Positions 24,947 through 34,142 of a DNA stretch of 41,442 bases are shown here, piece by piece. The first letter of the stretch is position 1. Every line of letters begins with the position of its first letter. This DNA is from Candidatus Sulfotelmatobacter sp. (GTDB lineage: Bacteria > Acidobacteriota > Terriglobia > Terriglobales > Acidobacteriaceae). Both the position numbers and the translations under genes were made by a program. The notes under the pieces were generated by a model, which was not told the origin of the DNA, did no database searches, and saw only the letters and a program-made list of their open reading frames with translations. The stretch is taken from assembly GCA_030044775.1 (NCBI GenBank), contig JASICF010000646.1, positions 1-41,442 of the forward strand, read 5' to 3'.

Positions 24947-27007
24947 ATGGTTATTTCAGCCTCAGCCTATCCGATGGTGGAAGAGCAACGCTATGTCGCC
25001 TTGCTGCGTGCAGCCAATGCTATCGCCACATCGGGTGATTGCGATTGTGCTTCCAATGCCCTGGTCGAGAAACTGAAGGAAGTCACGGCTTTTGACTTCA
25101 TACACGTAGCAACGTTCGATAAAGAAACCAACCGCATGTGCTGGTCGTTGCTGGAAGCAAAAGGCAAAAGAGTGGAATCGGCACCGCTTGACGATCTTTC
25201 TTCCGAACATTCTCCTATTCCATGGGTTTATGAAACGGGCCAGCCCCTCGTTACTCACGATTGGGGTCAGGAGGAGCGGTTTCGGACTTACGGACTTTTC
25301 CTTTCCAATTACGGCATCGCCTCAACTTGTACCCTGCCCCTGGTTCGAGGATCGCGGCGTCTGGGCGTGCTGAGTTTAGGTCGGTCCTATCCGAATGGCT
25401 ACGACGACGAGGAAGTCCGGTTCCTCACCCTCGCTTCGGAACAGATCGCTTTGGCCATCGATGCGGCGGTCAACCTTTACATTTCCCAGCGCGTGCAAGA
25501 GCGTTTGAAGTTGATCCTCGACCTCTCAAACCAGGTGATATCCAATCTGGAGTTTCACGATTTGCTCGTGGCTGCCTCGGCCAGCGTCCGCCGGGTTATG
25601 CATTGCGACGCGGCGGCGATCATGTTGGCGGACGCGGAGGGCACTCACCTGCGAGTGCATGCGCTCGACTTTCCCGAGAGCCGCGGAATTTTCACGGAGG
25701 GAGTCGACATCCCAATTGAGGGCACGATGCCGGGGGATTCGTTCAAGGGCGGCAAGCCGATCGTCCTGAACCGCCTCGATCCTGAGGAGATTCCTCCAGA
25801 GATGTATGCCAAAGCCATTGGAGAAGGCTTGCACTCTTTTTGCGATATACCTTTGATCAGCAAGAGCCGCATGCTCGGCGTGCTGGCAGTCGCGAAGCGG
25901 GAGGAGAACGCGTTTGACGACGACGAGGTCGCGTTCTTGATTCAGGTGGCAAATCAAGTGGCAATCGCGGTGGAAAACGCCCTCGCCTACGGCAAGATCG
26001 CCGAGCTGACCGATCGACTGGCCCAGGAGAAGCTATATCTCGAAGAAGAGATCCGCGGGGAGATGGATTTCGAGGGCATTGTTGGACAAAGCTCGGCCCT
26101 GCGGCACGTTTTAAATCTGGTAGAAACGGTGGCTCCGAGCGACTCGACGGTTCTGCTACTGGGAGAGACGGGGACCGGGAAGGAATTGATCGCCCGCGCC
26201 ATTCATGACCGCAGCAAGCGCAAAGATAGAACGTTTGTGAAGCTTAACTGCGCAGCCATCCCCACGGGCTTGCTGGAGAGCGAGTTGTTCGGACACGAAC
26301 GCGGCGCATTCACGGGAGCGATCTCGCAAAAGATCGGGCGCCTGGAGCTGGCCGATCAAGGATCATTGTTTCTGGACGAGGTGGGTGACATCCCGATCGA
26401 GATCCAGCCAAAACTGCTGCGTGCCTTGCAGGAAAAAGAATTCGAACGGCTAGGGAGCACTCGAACTAAGCATGTGAATGTGCGGCTCGTGGCAGCCACC
26501 AACCGCGACCTGGAGAAGATGATCGCAAGGCGTGAGTTCCGCGAAGACTTGTACTACCGGCTGAACGTCTTTCCCATTCGCATCCCTCCCCTGCGGGAGC
26601 GGCCCGAGGATATTCCATTGCTGGTTCGTTACTTCACCCAGAAATACAGCCGCCGTATGGAAAAACAGATCGATTCCATACCAACCGCCGCGATGAAGCA
26701 GCTTGGGGCATGGCACTGGCCAGGAAATATCCGCGAACTGGAGAACTTCATCGAGCGTTCGGTGATTTTAACGCATACCTCCGCACTGCAGTTGCCGCTA
26801 GGGGAGATCGGCAGTGCCGGAAAAAGCTCGCCAGCACCTGGCCAGCGAGAAGCGCGCGATCGCGATGAGATCACACGCATCCTCAAAGAAACCAATGGTC
26901 GAGTTGCCGGCCCGCAAGGGGCCGCGGCGCGCATGGGCATCAAGCGAACCACGCTCATCTCGCGCATGAAGAAGCTCGGAATCGAACCGCGGACGAGCAC
27001 TTTCTGA
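24947..27007 (+). CDS. Sigma-54-dependent transcriptional activator, GAF-GAF-AAA+-HTH (FhlA-like)
   Basis: 686 residues from ATG 24947. The frame is open upstream to a TTG at 24767, but that would make the operator cluster coding, so 24947 is preferred. Two GAF sensor domains (about 20-170 and 185-345) precede the AAA+ domain: Walker A GETGTGKE (406-413), the sigma-54 contact loop GAFTGA (453-458), Walker B FLDEVGDIP, and the arginine-finger region (REDLYYRLNVFPIRIPPLRE). A Fis-type HTH ends the protein (GAAARMGIKRTTLISRMKKL). It hydrolyses ATP to open sigma-54 promoters in response to a ligand bound by the GAF domains. Its obvious target is the RND operon 130 bp downstream, which has a matching -24/-12 promoter. 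Confidence 0.92.
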   Translation: MVISASAYPMVEEQRYVALLRAANAIATSGDCDCASNALVEKLKEVTAFDFIHVATFDKETNRMCWSLLEAKGKRVESAPLDDLSSEHSPIPWVYETGQPLVTHDWGQEERFRTYGLFLSNYGIASTCTLPLVRGSRRLGVLSLGRSYPNGYDDEEVRFLTLASEQIALAIDAAVNLYISQRVQERLKLILDLSNQVISNLEFHDLLVAASASVRRVMHCDAAAIMLADAEGTHLRVHALDFPESRGIFTEGVDIPIEGTMPGDSFKGGKPIVLNRLDPEEIPPEMYAKAIGEGLHSFCDIPLISKSRMLGVLAVAKREENAFDDDEVAFLIQVANQVAIAVENALAYGKIAELTDRLAQEKLYLEEEIRGEMDFEGIVGQSSALRHVLNLVETVAPSDSTVLLLGETGTGKELIARAIHDRSKRKDRTFVKLNCAAIPTGLLESELFGHERGAFTGAISQKIGRLELADQGSLFLDEVGDIPIEIQPKLLRALQEKEFERLGSTRTKHVNVRLVAATNRDLEKMIARREFREDLYYRLNVFPIRIPPLRERPEDIPLLVRYFTQKYSRRMEKQIDSIPTAAMKQLGAWHWPGNIRELENFIERSVILTHTSALQLPLGEIGSAGKSSPAPGQREARDRDEITRILKETNGRVAGPQGAAARMGIKRTTLISRMKKLGIEPRTSTF

Positions 27008-27036
27008 CGGACTGACTGTCACGGTCCATCATCAAT

Positions 27037-27066
27037 TGTCGAAACAGCCATCGACATTTCTCGACA
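27037..27066. promoter_or_regulatory. Upstream activator site for the RND operon
   Basis: TGTCGA (27037-27042), 8 bases, TCGACA (27051-27056), then a further TCGACA (27061-27066). These are the half-sites seen before the activator gene. The centre is about 105 bp upstream of the -12 element at 27153, a normal distance for a sigma-54 enhancer. Confidence 0.65.
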
Positions 27067-27139
27067 CCCGGCACTCGCAACCCTTCCTCTCACCTACCAG
27101 TTTCAGCGACTTGCGGGAATCGCTCAGGGGATCTCACTT

Positions 27140-27155
27140 TGGCCTGCCTGTTGCT
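27140..27155 (+). promoter_or_regulatory. Sigma-54 (-24/-12) promoter of the RND efflux operon
   Basis: TGGCCTGCCTGTTGCT has the invariant GG and GC with the required 10-base interval. It matches TGGCACG-N4-TTGCW at all but two consensus positions. It lies 29 bp before the first gene of the operon and downstream of the activator sites. Confidence 0.8.
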
Positions 27156-27183
27156 CTCATCAAAAGCGCAGGTCGAATGAACA

Positions 27184-27471
27184 ATGTTCAGAATCTCCAT
27201 CGTCGAGGAGCATAACCAGCGAAGGCTGATGCTGGAGGGCAGGTTGATTCGGCCGTGGACCGAGGAAGTTGAGAACGCGTGGAGAACAGCCGGAGAAGAC
27301 CTTCAAGGCCGGAAGCTGGTCGTTGATCTGACGAATGTGACCTACATCAGTGCGGACGGCGAAACCACGCTAATCAAGTTAATGAGGGATGGCGCGAGGT
27401 TTGTCTGCAGAGGCGTGCTGACAAAACATGTCCTGAAACAGTTGGCTCGCAGGTGCCGGTGTACGTCTTGA
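27184..27471 (+). CDS. Small STAS-domain protein (anti-anti-sigma-like)
   Basis: 95 residues. The single domain has the STAS pattern: RLMLEGRLIRPWTEEVENAW, KLVVDLTNVTYISADGETTL, then IKLMRDGARFVCRGVLTKHV. STAS proteins usually bind anti-sigma kinases or regulate transporters. The position normally holding the phosphorylatable Ser lies in ISADGET; Ser347-type assignment cannot be made, so phosphorylation is uncertain. It is the first gene after the sigma-54 promoter and 65 bp before a sigma-like gene, which suggests a regulatory pair carried within the efflux operon. Confidence 0.78.
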   Translation: MFRISIVEEHNQRRLMLEGRLIRPWTEEVENAWRTAGEDLQGRKLVVDLTNVTYISADGETTLIKLMRDGARFVCRGVLTKHVLKQLARRCRCTS

Positions 27472-27536
27472 CGCGCCGGTTTGCTTAGTTGCGCGTAGTT
27501 CAAACAACAATCTTGAGGAAGAGTCGGGAGGAAAAA

Positions 27537-28139
27537 ATGTTCGGCACAAAAAAAGTCAGAAATCAGGAGCCCTCGGCGTATGCGACTAAAAGCGATTTTT
27601 GCCGAATATTTAACAGCGATATCAGAGGCCTCTATTTGTTGTCTCTGTTACTGACCGGGAACCGAACAATAGCGGAGCAATGTTTCGTCGGCGGGCTTCA
27701 CAGCGCCCAGAACGGCAGTCAAGTTTTCAAAGAATGGGCGGAAGCCTGGGCACGACGAATGATCATTCAGAACGCGATTCGAATGATCCGCCCGTGGAAG
27801 ACAGCTAACGCTACGCACACCGCGGCAACTCCCAGCATTGGTGATGCAACAGCCGAGCGCAGCGAATTTGCGAGGGTCATTGATCTGCCAGCATTTGAAC
27901 GGTTTGCATTCGTGATGTCGGTGCTGGAACGTTACTCCGATCGGGAATGCTCGCTTCTTCTCGGTTGCACCCGCGGGAATGTGGCAGCAGCACGAACGCG
28001 CGCACTCGAACAATTAGGAAAATCCGCCGATCTTCACCGCCAGCTGGTGAGCATCGCCTCACACCGGGAAACGCGAAGAGAGCACTCTGGATTGGAACCG
28101 CAGTTGACGGCTGTTCCCAGCTTCGCTGCTTCCGTGTAG
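27537..28139 (+). CDS. Sigma-70/ECF-like regulatory protein
   Basis: 200 residues from ATG 27537, which has an excellent GGAGG five bases upstream; the frame is open to 27489. A region resembling ECF sigma region 2 (SDIRGLYLLSLLLTGNRTIA) is shortened, and region 4-like sequence follows (LPAFERFAFVMSVLERYSDR, then ECSLLLGCTRGNVAAARTRA), including a helix-turn-helix. The residues between are not typical of sigma linkers. It may be a true ECF factor, a degenerate one, or a transcription regulator of sigma ancestry. It is placed between the STAS gene and the RND adaptor in one operon. Confidence 0.7.
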   Translation: MFGTKKVRNQEPSAYATKSDFCRIFNSDIRGLYLLSLLLTGNRTIAEQCFVGGLHSAQNGSQVFKEWAEAWARRMIIQNAIRMIRPWKTANATHTAATPSIGDATAERSEFARVIDLPAFERFAFVMSVLERYSDRECSLLLGCTRGNVAAARTRALEQLGKSADLHRQLVSIASHRETRREHSGLEPQLTAVPSFAASV

Positions 28140-28177
28140 TCACAAACTTATTTTAAGAACAAAGGATGGGAACGACG

Positions 28178-29359
28178 ATGCAAAGGACTGATCTTTTCTT
28201 TCGTAACGCAGAGCTCGGCGTCGTGATGGCCGTGCTGCTGGCAGCGGGGGCATGCAGCAGAGGCAGTGTGCACGCAGCACCCGCGATGCCGCCGCCCCTG
28301 GTAACTACGGTTCAAGCAACCACGCAGGATGTACCGCGCTACCTGGATGAAATCGGCAGAAATGCCGCGTTCGAATCCGTTACGGTTACGCCGCAGGTCA
28401 GCGGGCGAATTGTTGAGCGGGATTTTCAAGACGGTGAAAGCCTGAGGCGCGGACAGCTCCTGTTTGTCATCGATCCCCGCCCCTACAAAGCGCAGGTCGA
28501 TTCCGCGCAGGCGACGCTGGCACAGGCAAAGGCGGCGCTCGATCTCGGCAAAATCCAGTTTGCCCGCGACCAGGAAGTCATCGGCAGTAACGCCATTTCG
28601 AAGCAGGATTACGACACGAAAAAGAACACCGTCGATGTTGACCAAGCCCAGGTGGAAGCTGCGGAAGCGGCTCTCGAGACTGCCCAGATCAATCTCGATT
28701 ACTGCTATATTCATTCGCCCATCGATGGCCGAGCCGGCGCCCGCCTGGTCGATGTTGGCAACGTAGTGCAGCCCAACACAACGTCTCTGCTTTCGATCCA
28801 GCGCCTGAATCCGATTTACGCGAACTTCACCATCACCGAGGGCGACCTGCCGGCGGTTCAAAAGCAGATGGCCAGCGGCATGTTGAGTGCGGCAGTTCGA
28901 CTTCCCTCGGATCGCGAAGATGCCGCCAGAAACGGCCGCGTCGAGTTCCTCGATAACGCCGTACAGAACGGCACGGGCACAGTAAACCTGCGCGCCACAA
29001 TAAGCAACTCCGACCATCATTTTTGGCCGGGCCAATTTGTGGACGTGAAGCTCGTTCTCTCGACAGAAAGAGGAGCAGTGCTGATTCCGAATCAGGCTGC
29101 GCAGATCAGCCAGCGTGGGCCCTTCGTATATGTTGTGAAGCCGGATGACACTGCGGAGCTTCGTCCTGTGAAACTCGGGCAGCGGCAGGGCGATCAGGTT
29201 GTTGTGACCGAAGGCATCGCCCCGAACGAGCGTGTGGTAGTCGCAGGCCAGATGCTGGTTCGGCCCGGAGGCAAAGTCCATGTCGATGGCAGTTCTACCG
29301 CGGCCCCAACTTCAAATGCCAGCGGCAAGGCTGCTCGGAATACAGGAGGCCAGTCGTGA
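28178..29359 (+). CDS. RND efflux periplasmic adaptor (membrane fusion protein)
   Basis: 393 residues from ATG 28178; another in-frame ATG at 28166 sits too close to the AAAGG to be used. The export signal ends in LLAAGACSRG, possibly a lipoprotein site though the -3 residue is not typical. HlyD-type layout: a barrel-sandwich half (VTPQVSGRIVERDFQDGESL), an alpha-hairpin (QAKAALDLGKIQFARDQEV to EAALETAQINLDY), the second lipoyl half (IHSPIDGRAGARLVDVGNVV) and beta-barrel plus membrane-proximal domains (GQFVDVKLVL, GIAPNERVVVAGQMLV). It links the inner-membrane pump to the outer-membrane factor. It overlaps the pump gene by four bases (GTGA). Confidence 0.92.
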   Translation: MQRTDLFFRNAELGVVMAVLLAAGACSRGSVHAAPAMPPPLVTTVQATTQDVPRYLDEIGRNAAFESVTVTPQVSGRIVERDFQDGESLRRGQLLFVIDPRPYKAQVDSAQATLAQAKAALDLGKIQFARDQEVIGSNAISKQDYDTKKNTVDVDQAQVEAAEAALETAQINLDYCYIHSPIDGRAGARLVDVGNVVQPNTTSLLSIQRLNPIYANFTITEGDLPAVQKQMASGMLSAAVRLPSDREDAARNGRVEFLDNAVQNGTGTVNLRATISNSDHHFWPGQFVDVKLVLSTERGAVLIPNQAAQISQRGPFVYVVKPDDTAELRPVKLGQRQGDQVVVTEGIAPNERVVVAGQMLVRPGGKVHVDGSSTAAPTSNASGKAARNTGGQS

Positions 29360-32300
29360 ATCTCTCCGAACTGTTTATTCGTCGCCCCGTCATGACGGTG
29401 GCGCTGACCGTGTCAGTCATTCTTTTCGGCGTGGCGGCATATTTTCGCCTCCCGGTCAGCGACCTGCCGGCGATCGATTACCCGGTAATTCAAGTGCAGG
29501 TCAGTTATCCCGGCGCGACGCCGGAAACGATGGCGAACAACGTGGCTACGCCGCTGGAGCGCCAGTTCATGCAGATTCCGGGGCTTGAGCTGGTGACATC
29601 CAATAATGGCCAAGGATTTTCGAGCTTTGTACTGCAGTTCGACCTGGACAAGAGTCTCGATGGCGCCGCCACCGACGTGCAAGCAGCCATCACGCGGGCG
29701 CAAGGACAGCTCCCCATCGATCTTCCCAGCCCTCCCACGTTCACGAAAACGAATCCGAACGATCAGCCGATCATGTATATCGCCATGGTGAGCGATACGG
29801 CCACCGAGGGCCAGCTCTACGATTACGCAAATACGCAAGTCGGCGAGCGCATCAGCATTCTGCCGGGAGTCAGCCAGGTTGCGATCTACGGCACTCAGTC
29901 GGCAGTAAGGATTAAGGCCGATCCTTCGAAGATGGCGGTCCGCAACATCACCCTTGAAGATCTGACCGATGCGATCAAGAACGGCACCGCCTATACGGGG
30001 GCTGGCCAATTCGACGGCCCGCATCGCACTTTCCTGTTGCAGCCGCAGGGGCAGCTTATGACCGCCGACCAATACGACGGCCTCATCGTGGGACAAAGCA
30101 ATGGCGCCCCGGTTTATCTGAAAGACGTCGCGTCCTCGAGCGATGGCTTGCAGAACGAACGCATTGACATGCGCTTCTGGGTGCGCGGCTACCCGCAGCC
30201 CGGAGCAACAGTCGTAGTCGGAGTATTTCGCCGCGCGGGGGTGAATGCTGTCCAGGTCGCGAAGTCCGTGCGAGAGCTTCTTCCCACTATTCAATCTCAA
30301 CTTCCCGGCTCAGTTCTCATCGTGCCCGCCTACGACCGTTCGCAGACGATTGTCGGCGGAATCAAAGACGTGCAGACGACTCTCTACATCGCTTTCGTAC
30401 TCGTGGTCATGGTGATCTTCATCTTCCTGGGGCGCGCGACCGACACGCTTATTCCCGCCGTCGCCCTGCCCTTGTCGTTGCTGCTCACCTTCATTGCCAT
30501 GAAGATTCTTGGTTACAGCCTCGACAATCTGTCGCTGATGGCTTTGACCCTCGCGATCGGCTTCTTGGTTGATGACGCCATCGTGTTTCTCGAAAACACC
30601 GTAAGACTCATGGAAGGAGGAATGAATGCTTTCGATGCGTCCATTGAATCGGCCAAAGAAATCAGCTTCACCATCCTGGCGATGACGCTTTCGCTCGCTG
30701 CGGTGTTCATTCCTCTTGTGTTCATGAGCGGTCTGATGGGGCGGATCTTCCGCGAATTTTCTATCACCATTGTCATCTCAATTCTTGCCAGCGGAATCGT
30801 TTCCCTCACGCTCACGCCCTTGATGACCTCCCGGCTGCTGAGCAATCGCGGACAGGGAGCCAGGAAAACCTGGGTGGAACGAGTTTTCGGAGCTTTCGAA
30901 CGCCGGGTGCTGGACGTTTATGGAGGCTATCTCTGGTTTTTCCTGCGAAATCGCTGGATTTCAGCGCTGACATGGGTGGTCTGCCTCGCGGGCACTGGCT
31001 ACCTCTTTTATGTCGTCCCGAAGGCATTTCTTCCAGTAGGCGACAGTTCGTTCATCCGCGGCGTTCTGGTGGCGCAGGAGGGAACATCGCCCGACCAAAT
31101 GCGCGCCTATCAGACGCAGGCGGAAAAAATCATGAAGGCGAATCCCGCCGTGCGCAGCACGTTCACCATGAGCGGAAATGCCAGTTTTCTGGGTTCAAAT
31201 CAGGCATTCCTGATCGCGTTTCTCAAAGACCCCAAAGAACGCGCCCCCATCGATCAAGTGGCAGGTCAGTTGATGGGCGGAATCGCCGGCACAATTCCCG
31301 GGGTGGTGGCTTTCCTTCAACCGAATCCGGCGTTGGAGATCAGCACCGGCGCGACTGCCAACGCGCAGGGCCAATTTGCTTTCGCGCTTTCCGGCATCGA
31401 TCCCAACGAAGTGTACGCGACCGCCGGAAAGATGATGGCAAAGATGCACGAGTATCCAGGATTTCTCTTCGTGAATTCCGATCTCTACAACCATACGCCC
31501 AACCTGCAGGTCGATATCCTGCGCGACCAGGCGAAGCTTTATGGCGTATCGGAGACCCGCATTCTGACGCTGCTGCACGATGCCTATTCGGAAAACTACA
31601 GTTACCTCATCAAGAAGGCGACGGATCAATACCAGGTAATTCTGGAGGTGGCTGACGACGAACGCTCCGTTCCGGAAGACTTGAGCAAACTCTACATCAA
31701 GAGCGACGACGGCCAGCGCATGGTTCCCCTCAATGCGGTTACCAGTTCGCACTCCCTCATTGGGCCGCAGGCGGTCAACCACATCAATCAATTCACCAGC
31801 GTGACCATGTTTTTTAACCTAAAACCGGGATACGCCATCGGTCCGGCAACCCAGTACGTGCAACAAACCGCGAAGCAGATTCTTCCGCCCGGCATCCAGG
31901 GCTCGCTGCAAGGGGAAGCTCTGATTTTTCAGAATACGGTTTCGGACCTGGCGATGCTCATGGTGGTCGCAGTGTTCGTCATGTATGTGATCCTGGCGAT
32001 TCTTTATGAAAGCTACTTGCACCCAATTACCGTGCTTTCGTCATTGCCGGTAGCACTGCTGGGAGGTTTGCTCACGCTCTGGCTATTTGGCGCGGAGGCC
32101 TCGCTCTACGCCTACATCGGCATGTTCATGCTGATGGGCATCGTCAAAAAGAACGGAATCATGATCGTCGACTTCGCAGAACAGCGCGTCCGGCAAGGAA
32201 TTGCCGATGACCAGGCAATTCACGACGCCAGCATGGAACGCTTCCGGCCGATCATGATGACGACCGCGGCAGCGTTGCTGGGCGCGCTTCCGATCGCACT

Positions 32301-32526
32301 CGGTTATGGAGCGGACGGTTCCTCTCGCCGCCCACTGGGTCTCGTGGTGGTTGGCGGTCTGATTGTTTCGCAGTTCATTACCCTGTTCGTGACTCCAGCC
32401 ATCTATTTGTACCTGGAGGAGCTTCAGGAAAAAGTGCTGGATCGAGTTCCATTCCTGCGCTCGACCCGAAAACCTGTTCCGGCAACAGAGCCAGCTTTCG
32501 CCTTGCAGGAAGCGAGTGGAGATTAA
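29356..32526 (+). CDS. RND multidrug efflux pump, inner-membrane HAE1-type subunit
   Basis: 1056 residues from GTG 29356, close to the AcrB/MdtB length. TM1 follows FIRRPVMTVALTVSVILFGV; two large periplasmic loops (about 35-335 and 560-870) alternate with two six-helix bundles. The proton-relay aspartates are D406 and D407 in LVDDAIVFLEN, and the matching lysine is K931/K932 in GIVKKNGIMIVDFAEQ. It exports drugs, bile-salt-like compounds or other amphiphiles using the proton gradient; specificity cannot be told from sequence. The lack of metal-efflux signatures points to hydrophobic substrates. Confidence 0.95.
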   Translation: MNLSELFIRRPVMTVALTVSVILFGVAAYFRLPVSDLPAIDYPVIQVQVSYPGATPETMANNVATPLERQFMQIPGLELVTSNNGQGFSSFVLQFDLDKSLDGAATDVQAAITRAQGQLPIDLPSPPTFTKTNPNDQPIMYIAMVSDTATEGQLYDYANTQVGERISILPGVSQVAIYGTQSAVRIKADPSKMAVRNITLEDLTDAIKNGTAYTGAGQFDGPHRTFLLQPQGQLMTADQYDGLIVGQSNGAPVYLKDVASSSDGLQNERIDMRFWVRGYPQPGATVVVGVFRRAGVNAVQVAKSVRELLPTIQSQLPGSVLIVPAYDRSQTIVGGIKDVQTTLYIAFVLVVMVIFIFLGRATDTLIPAVALPLSLLLTFIAMKILGYSLDNLSLMALTLAIGFLVDDAIVFLENTVRLMEGGMNAFDASIESAKEISFTILAMTLSLAAVFIPLVFMSGLMGRIFREFSITIVISILASGIVSLTLTPLMTSRLLSNRGQGARKTWVERVFGAFERRVLDVYGGYLWFFLRNRWISALTWVVCLAGTGYLFYVVPKAFLPVGDSSFIRGVLVAQEGTSPDQMRAYQTQAEKIMKANPAVRSTFTMSGNASFLGSNQAFLIAFLKDPKERAPIDQVAGQLMGGIAGTIPGVVAFLQPNPALEISTGATANAQGQFAFALSGIDPNEVYATAGKMMAKMHEYPGFLFVNSDLYNHTPNLQVDILRDQAKLYGVSETRILTLLHDAYSENYSYLIKKATDQYQVILEVADDERSVPEDLSKLYIKSDDGQRMVPLNAVTSSHSLIGPQAVNHINQFTSVTMFFNLKPGYAIGPATQYVQQTAKQILPPGIQGSLQGEALIFQNTVSDLAMLMVVAVFVMYVILAILYESYLHPITVLSSLPVALLGGLLTLWLFGAEASLYAYIGMFMLMGIVKKNGIMIVDFAEQRVRQGIADDQAIHDASMERFRPIMMTTAAALLGALPIALGYGADGSSRRPLGLVVVGGLIVSQFITLFVTPAIYLYLEELQEKVLDRVPFLRSTRKPVPATEPAFALQEASGD

Positions 32527-32530
32527 TCCC

Positions 32531-34042
32531 ATGAGTCTCAATCTTACGAATCGTTCGCATTTTTCTCTGTGCCTTGTTCTCGTTGTTACCGGGCTGACTG
32601 GCTGCGCGGTCGGGCCAAACTACAAGCATCCGAAGATCGACGTTCCGGGCACATATCGTGAGGCGACAGACGGCTCGTCGGGCGCTCCGAATGCCCAGCC
32701 TGACCAGGCGAAGCCGCAACAGTCGTCGGAGCAATCTTCGCCGGCGCAATCTTCATCGGCGCAATCTTCGCCGGTTCAGTCTTCGCCGGTCCAATCTTTG
32801 GGTGACGAAAAATGGTGGGAAGTTTTTCAGGATCCCGAACTGCAGGCACTGGTTCGCACCGCTCTCAAAAACAACTATGACGTGCGCATCGCCGCGACGC
32901 GAGTTATTCAGGCGCAGGCGGAACTCGGAATCACCCGAGCCGATCAGCTTCCTTCTTTAAGCGGAGGCGGCAACGTCACGAGCGTACAGAATCCTAAACT
33001 CGGGCCTATTCCTGCCTATGAACTCACGCAGGGAGAAGTTGCCGCATCCGCGGCGTGGAACCTTGACTTCTGGGGGAAATATCGCCGCGCGACCGAAGCG
33101 GCGCGAGCCAATCTGCTGGCCAGCCAATGGGCGCAGAAAGAAGTCACGGCGACTCTGGTGGCCAACCTGGCGACCTCTTACTTCCAGCTTCGCCAGCTCG
33201 ATCTTGAACTGGAAATTTCCAGGCGCACGTTTCGTTCGCGCCGCGACTCTCTGCAGCTGACGCAAACTCTCGAGCAGCATGGCATCGACTCGATGTTGGA
33301 TGTTCGCCAATCCGAACAACTCGTCTATACGGCTGCTACCGAGATTCCAGATTTCGAGCGTCAGATTGTGCAACAGGAAAACGCGATCAGCATCCTTTTG
33401 GGCAACAATCCCGGCGACGTTCCTCGTGGGTTGAGATTGACCGAGCAACCGCATGCTCCGGAGGTTCCGGTCGGCCTCCCGTCGTCGCTACTGGAGCGGC
33501 GACCGGACGTTCGCGAGGCCGAGGCCAACCTCATCGCCGCCAACGCGCAGATCGGCGTCGCTCGCGCCGCTTACTTTCCGCAGATCTCTCTGACGGGAAC
33601 CGCCGGATTCGAAAGTCCAGCGCTCACAAATCTTTTTACTGGCCCGGCAGGCGTCTGGAACCTGGCCGCCTCTTTGACTCAGCCCATATTTGAAGGAGGA
33701 AGGTTAAAGTCCAACGTCCGTCTTACTCAAGCGCAGCGCGACCAGATGCTCCTCACTTACCAGCAGACGATCCAGGGCGCCTTCCGGGATGTCTCGAATG
33801 CTTTGGTCGCCTATCGCAAGGATCAAGAGTTCACAGCCCAGCAGCAGCACCTGTTCGAATCGGCACAGGATGCGGCTCGACTGTCAGAGGTGCGTTTCAA
33901 AGCCGGGACCACGGATTACCTGGAAGTGTTGACCAACGACACGAACTCGTTTACGGCGGAGGTGGGACTGGCGCAGGCGCGAGGCAATGAACTCGTCGCT
34001 CTGGTCCAGCTCTATCAGGCTCTTGGCGGCGGCTGGCAATAA
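32531..34042 (+). CDS. Outer-membrane efflux factor, TolC/NodT family lipoprotein
   Basis: 503 residues from ATG 32531, with GGAG nine bases upstream. The lipoprotein signal ends at LTGCAVGPNYKHP, the usual NodT-family start. An unusual Gln/Ser-rich linker (about 52-90) follows, then two outer-membrane efflux repeats with long helices (RTALKNNYDVRIAATRVIQA, ASAAWNLDFWGKYRRATEAA, LLERRPDVREAEANLIAANA, ASLTQPIFEGGRLKSNVRLT). It forms the trimeric channel through the outer membrane for the pump encoded just upstream. The intergenic space to the pump gene is only 4 bp. Confidence 0.93.
   Translation: MSLNLTNRSHFSLCLVLVVTGLTGCAVGPNYKHPKIDVPGTYREATDGSSGAPNAQPDQAKPQQSSEQSSPAQSSSAQSSPVQSSPVQSLGDEKWWEVFQDPELQALVRTALKNNYDVRIAATRVIQAQAELGITRADQLPSLSGGGNVTSVQNPKLGPIPAYELTQGEVAASAAWNLDFWGKYRRATEAARANLLASQWAQKEVTATLVANLATSYFQLRQLDLELEISRRTFRSRRDSLQLTQTLEQHGIDSMLDVRQSEQLVYTAATEIPDFERQIVQQENAISILLGNNPGDVPRGLRLTEQPHAPEVPVGLPSSLLERRPDVREAEANLIAANAQIGVARAAYFPQISLTGTAGFESPALTNLFTGPAGVWNLAASLTQPIFEGGRLKSNVRLTQAQRDQMLLTYQQTIQGAFRDVSNALVAYRKDQEFTAQQQHLFESAQDAARLSEVRFKAGTTDYLEVLTNDTNSFTAEVGLAQARGNELVALVQLYQALGGGWQ
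32720..32791 (+). repeat. Tandem 15-bp repeats encoding a Q-S-S-P/S-(A/V) linker
   Basis: Four 15-base units at 32732-32746, 32747-32761, 32762-32776 and 32777-32791 (CAATCTTCGCCGGYN type, with a few substitutions) are preceded by a related 12-mer at 32720. They encode a flexible linker between the lipidated N-terminus and the channel domain. Unit number is likely to vary between strains. Confidence 0.9.
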
Positions 34043-34142
34043 TACCCTGGTTGAAGCAGGCGAGTGCGGCATATCACGGGTTGCAAATAATCATGCGCAG
34101 AACGCCCCGCAGTTCAGCCCAGGGTTCGCATTGGAACACGCA

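Noticed and set aside
28148..29281. 377-codon minus-strand open frame opposite the RND adaptor
   Set aside because: The plus-strand adaptor has full HlyD-family motifs and operon context; the minus frame has none.
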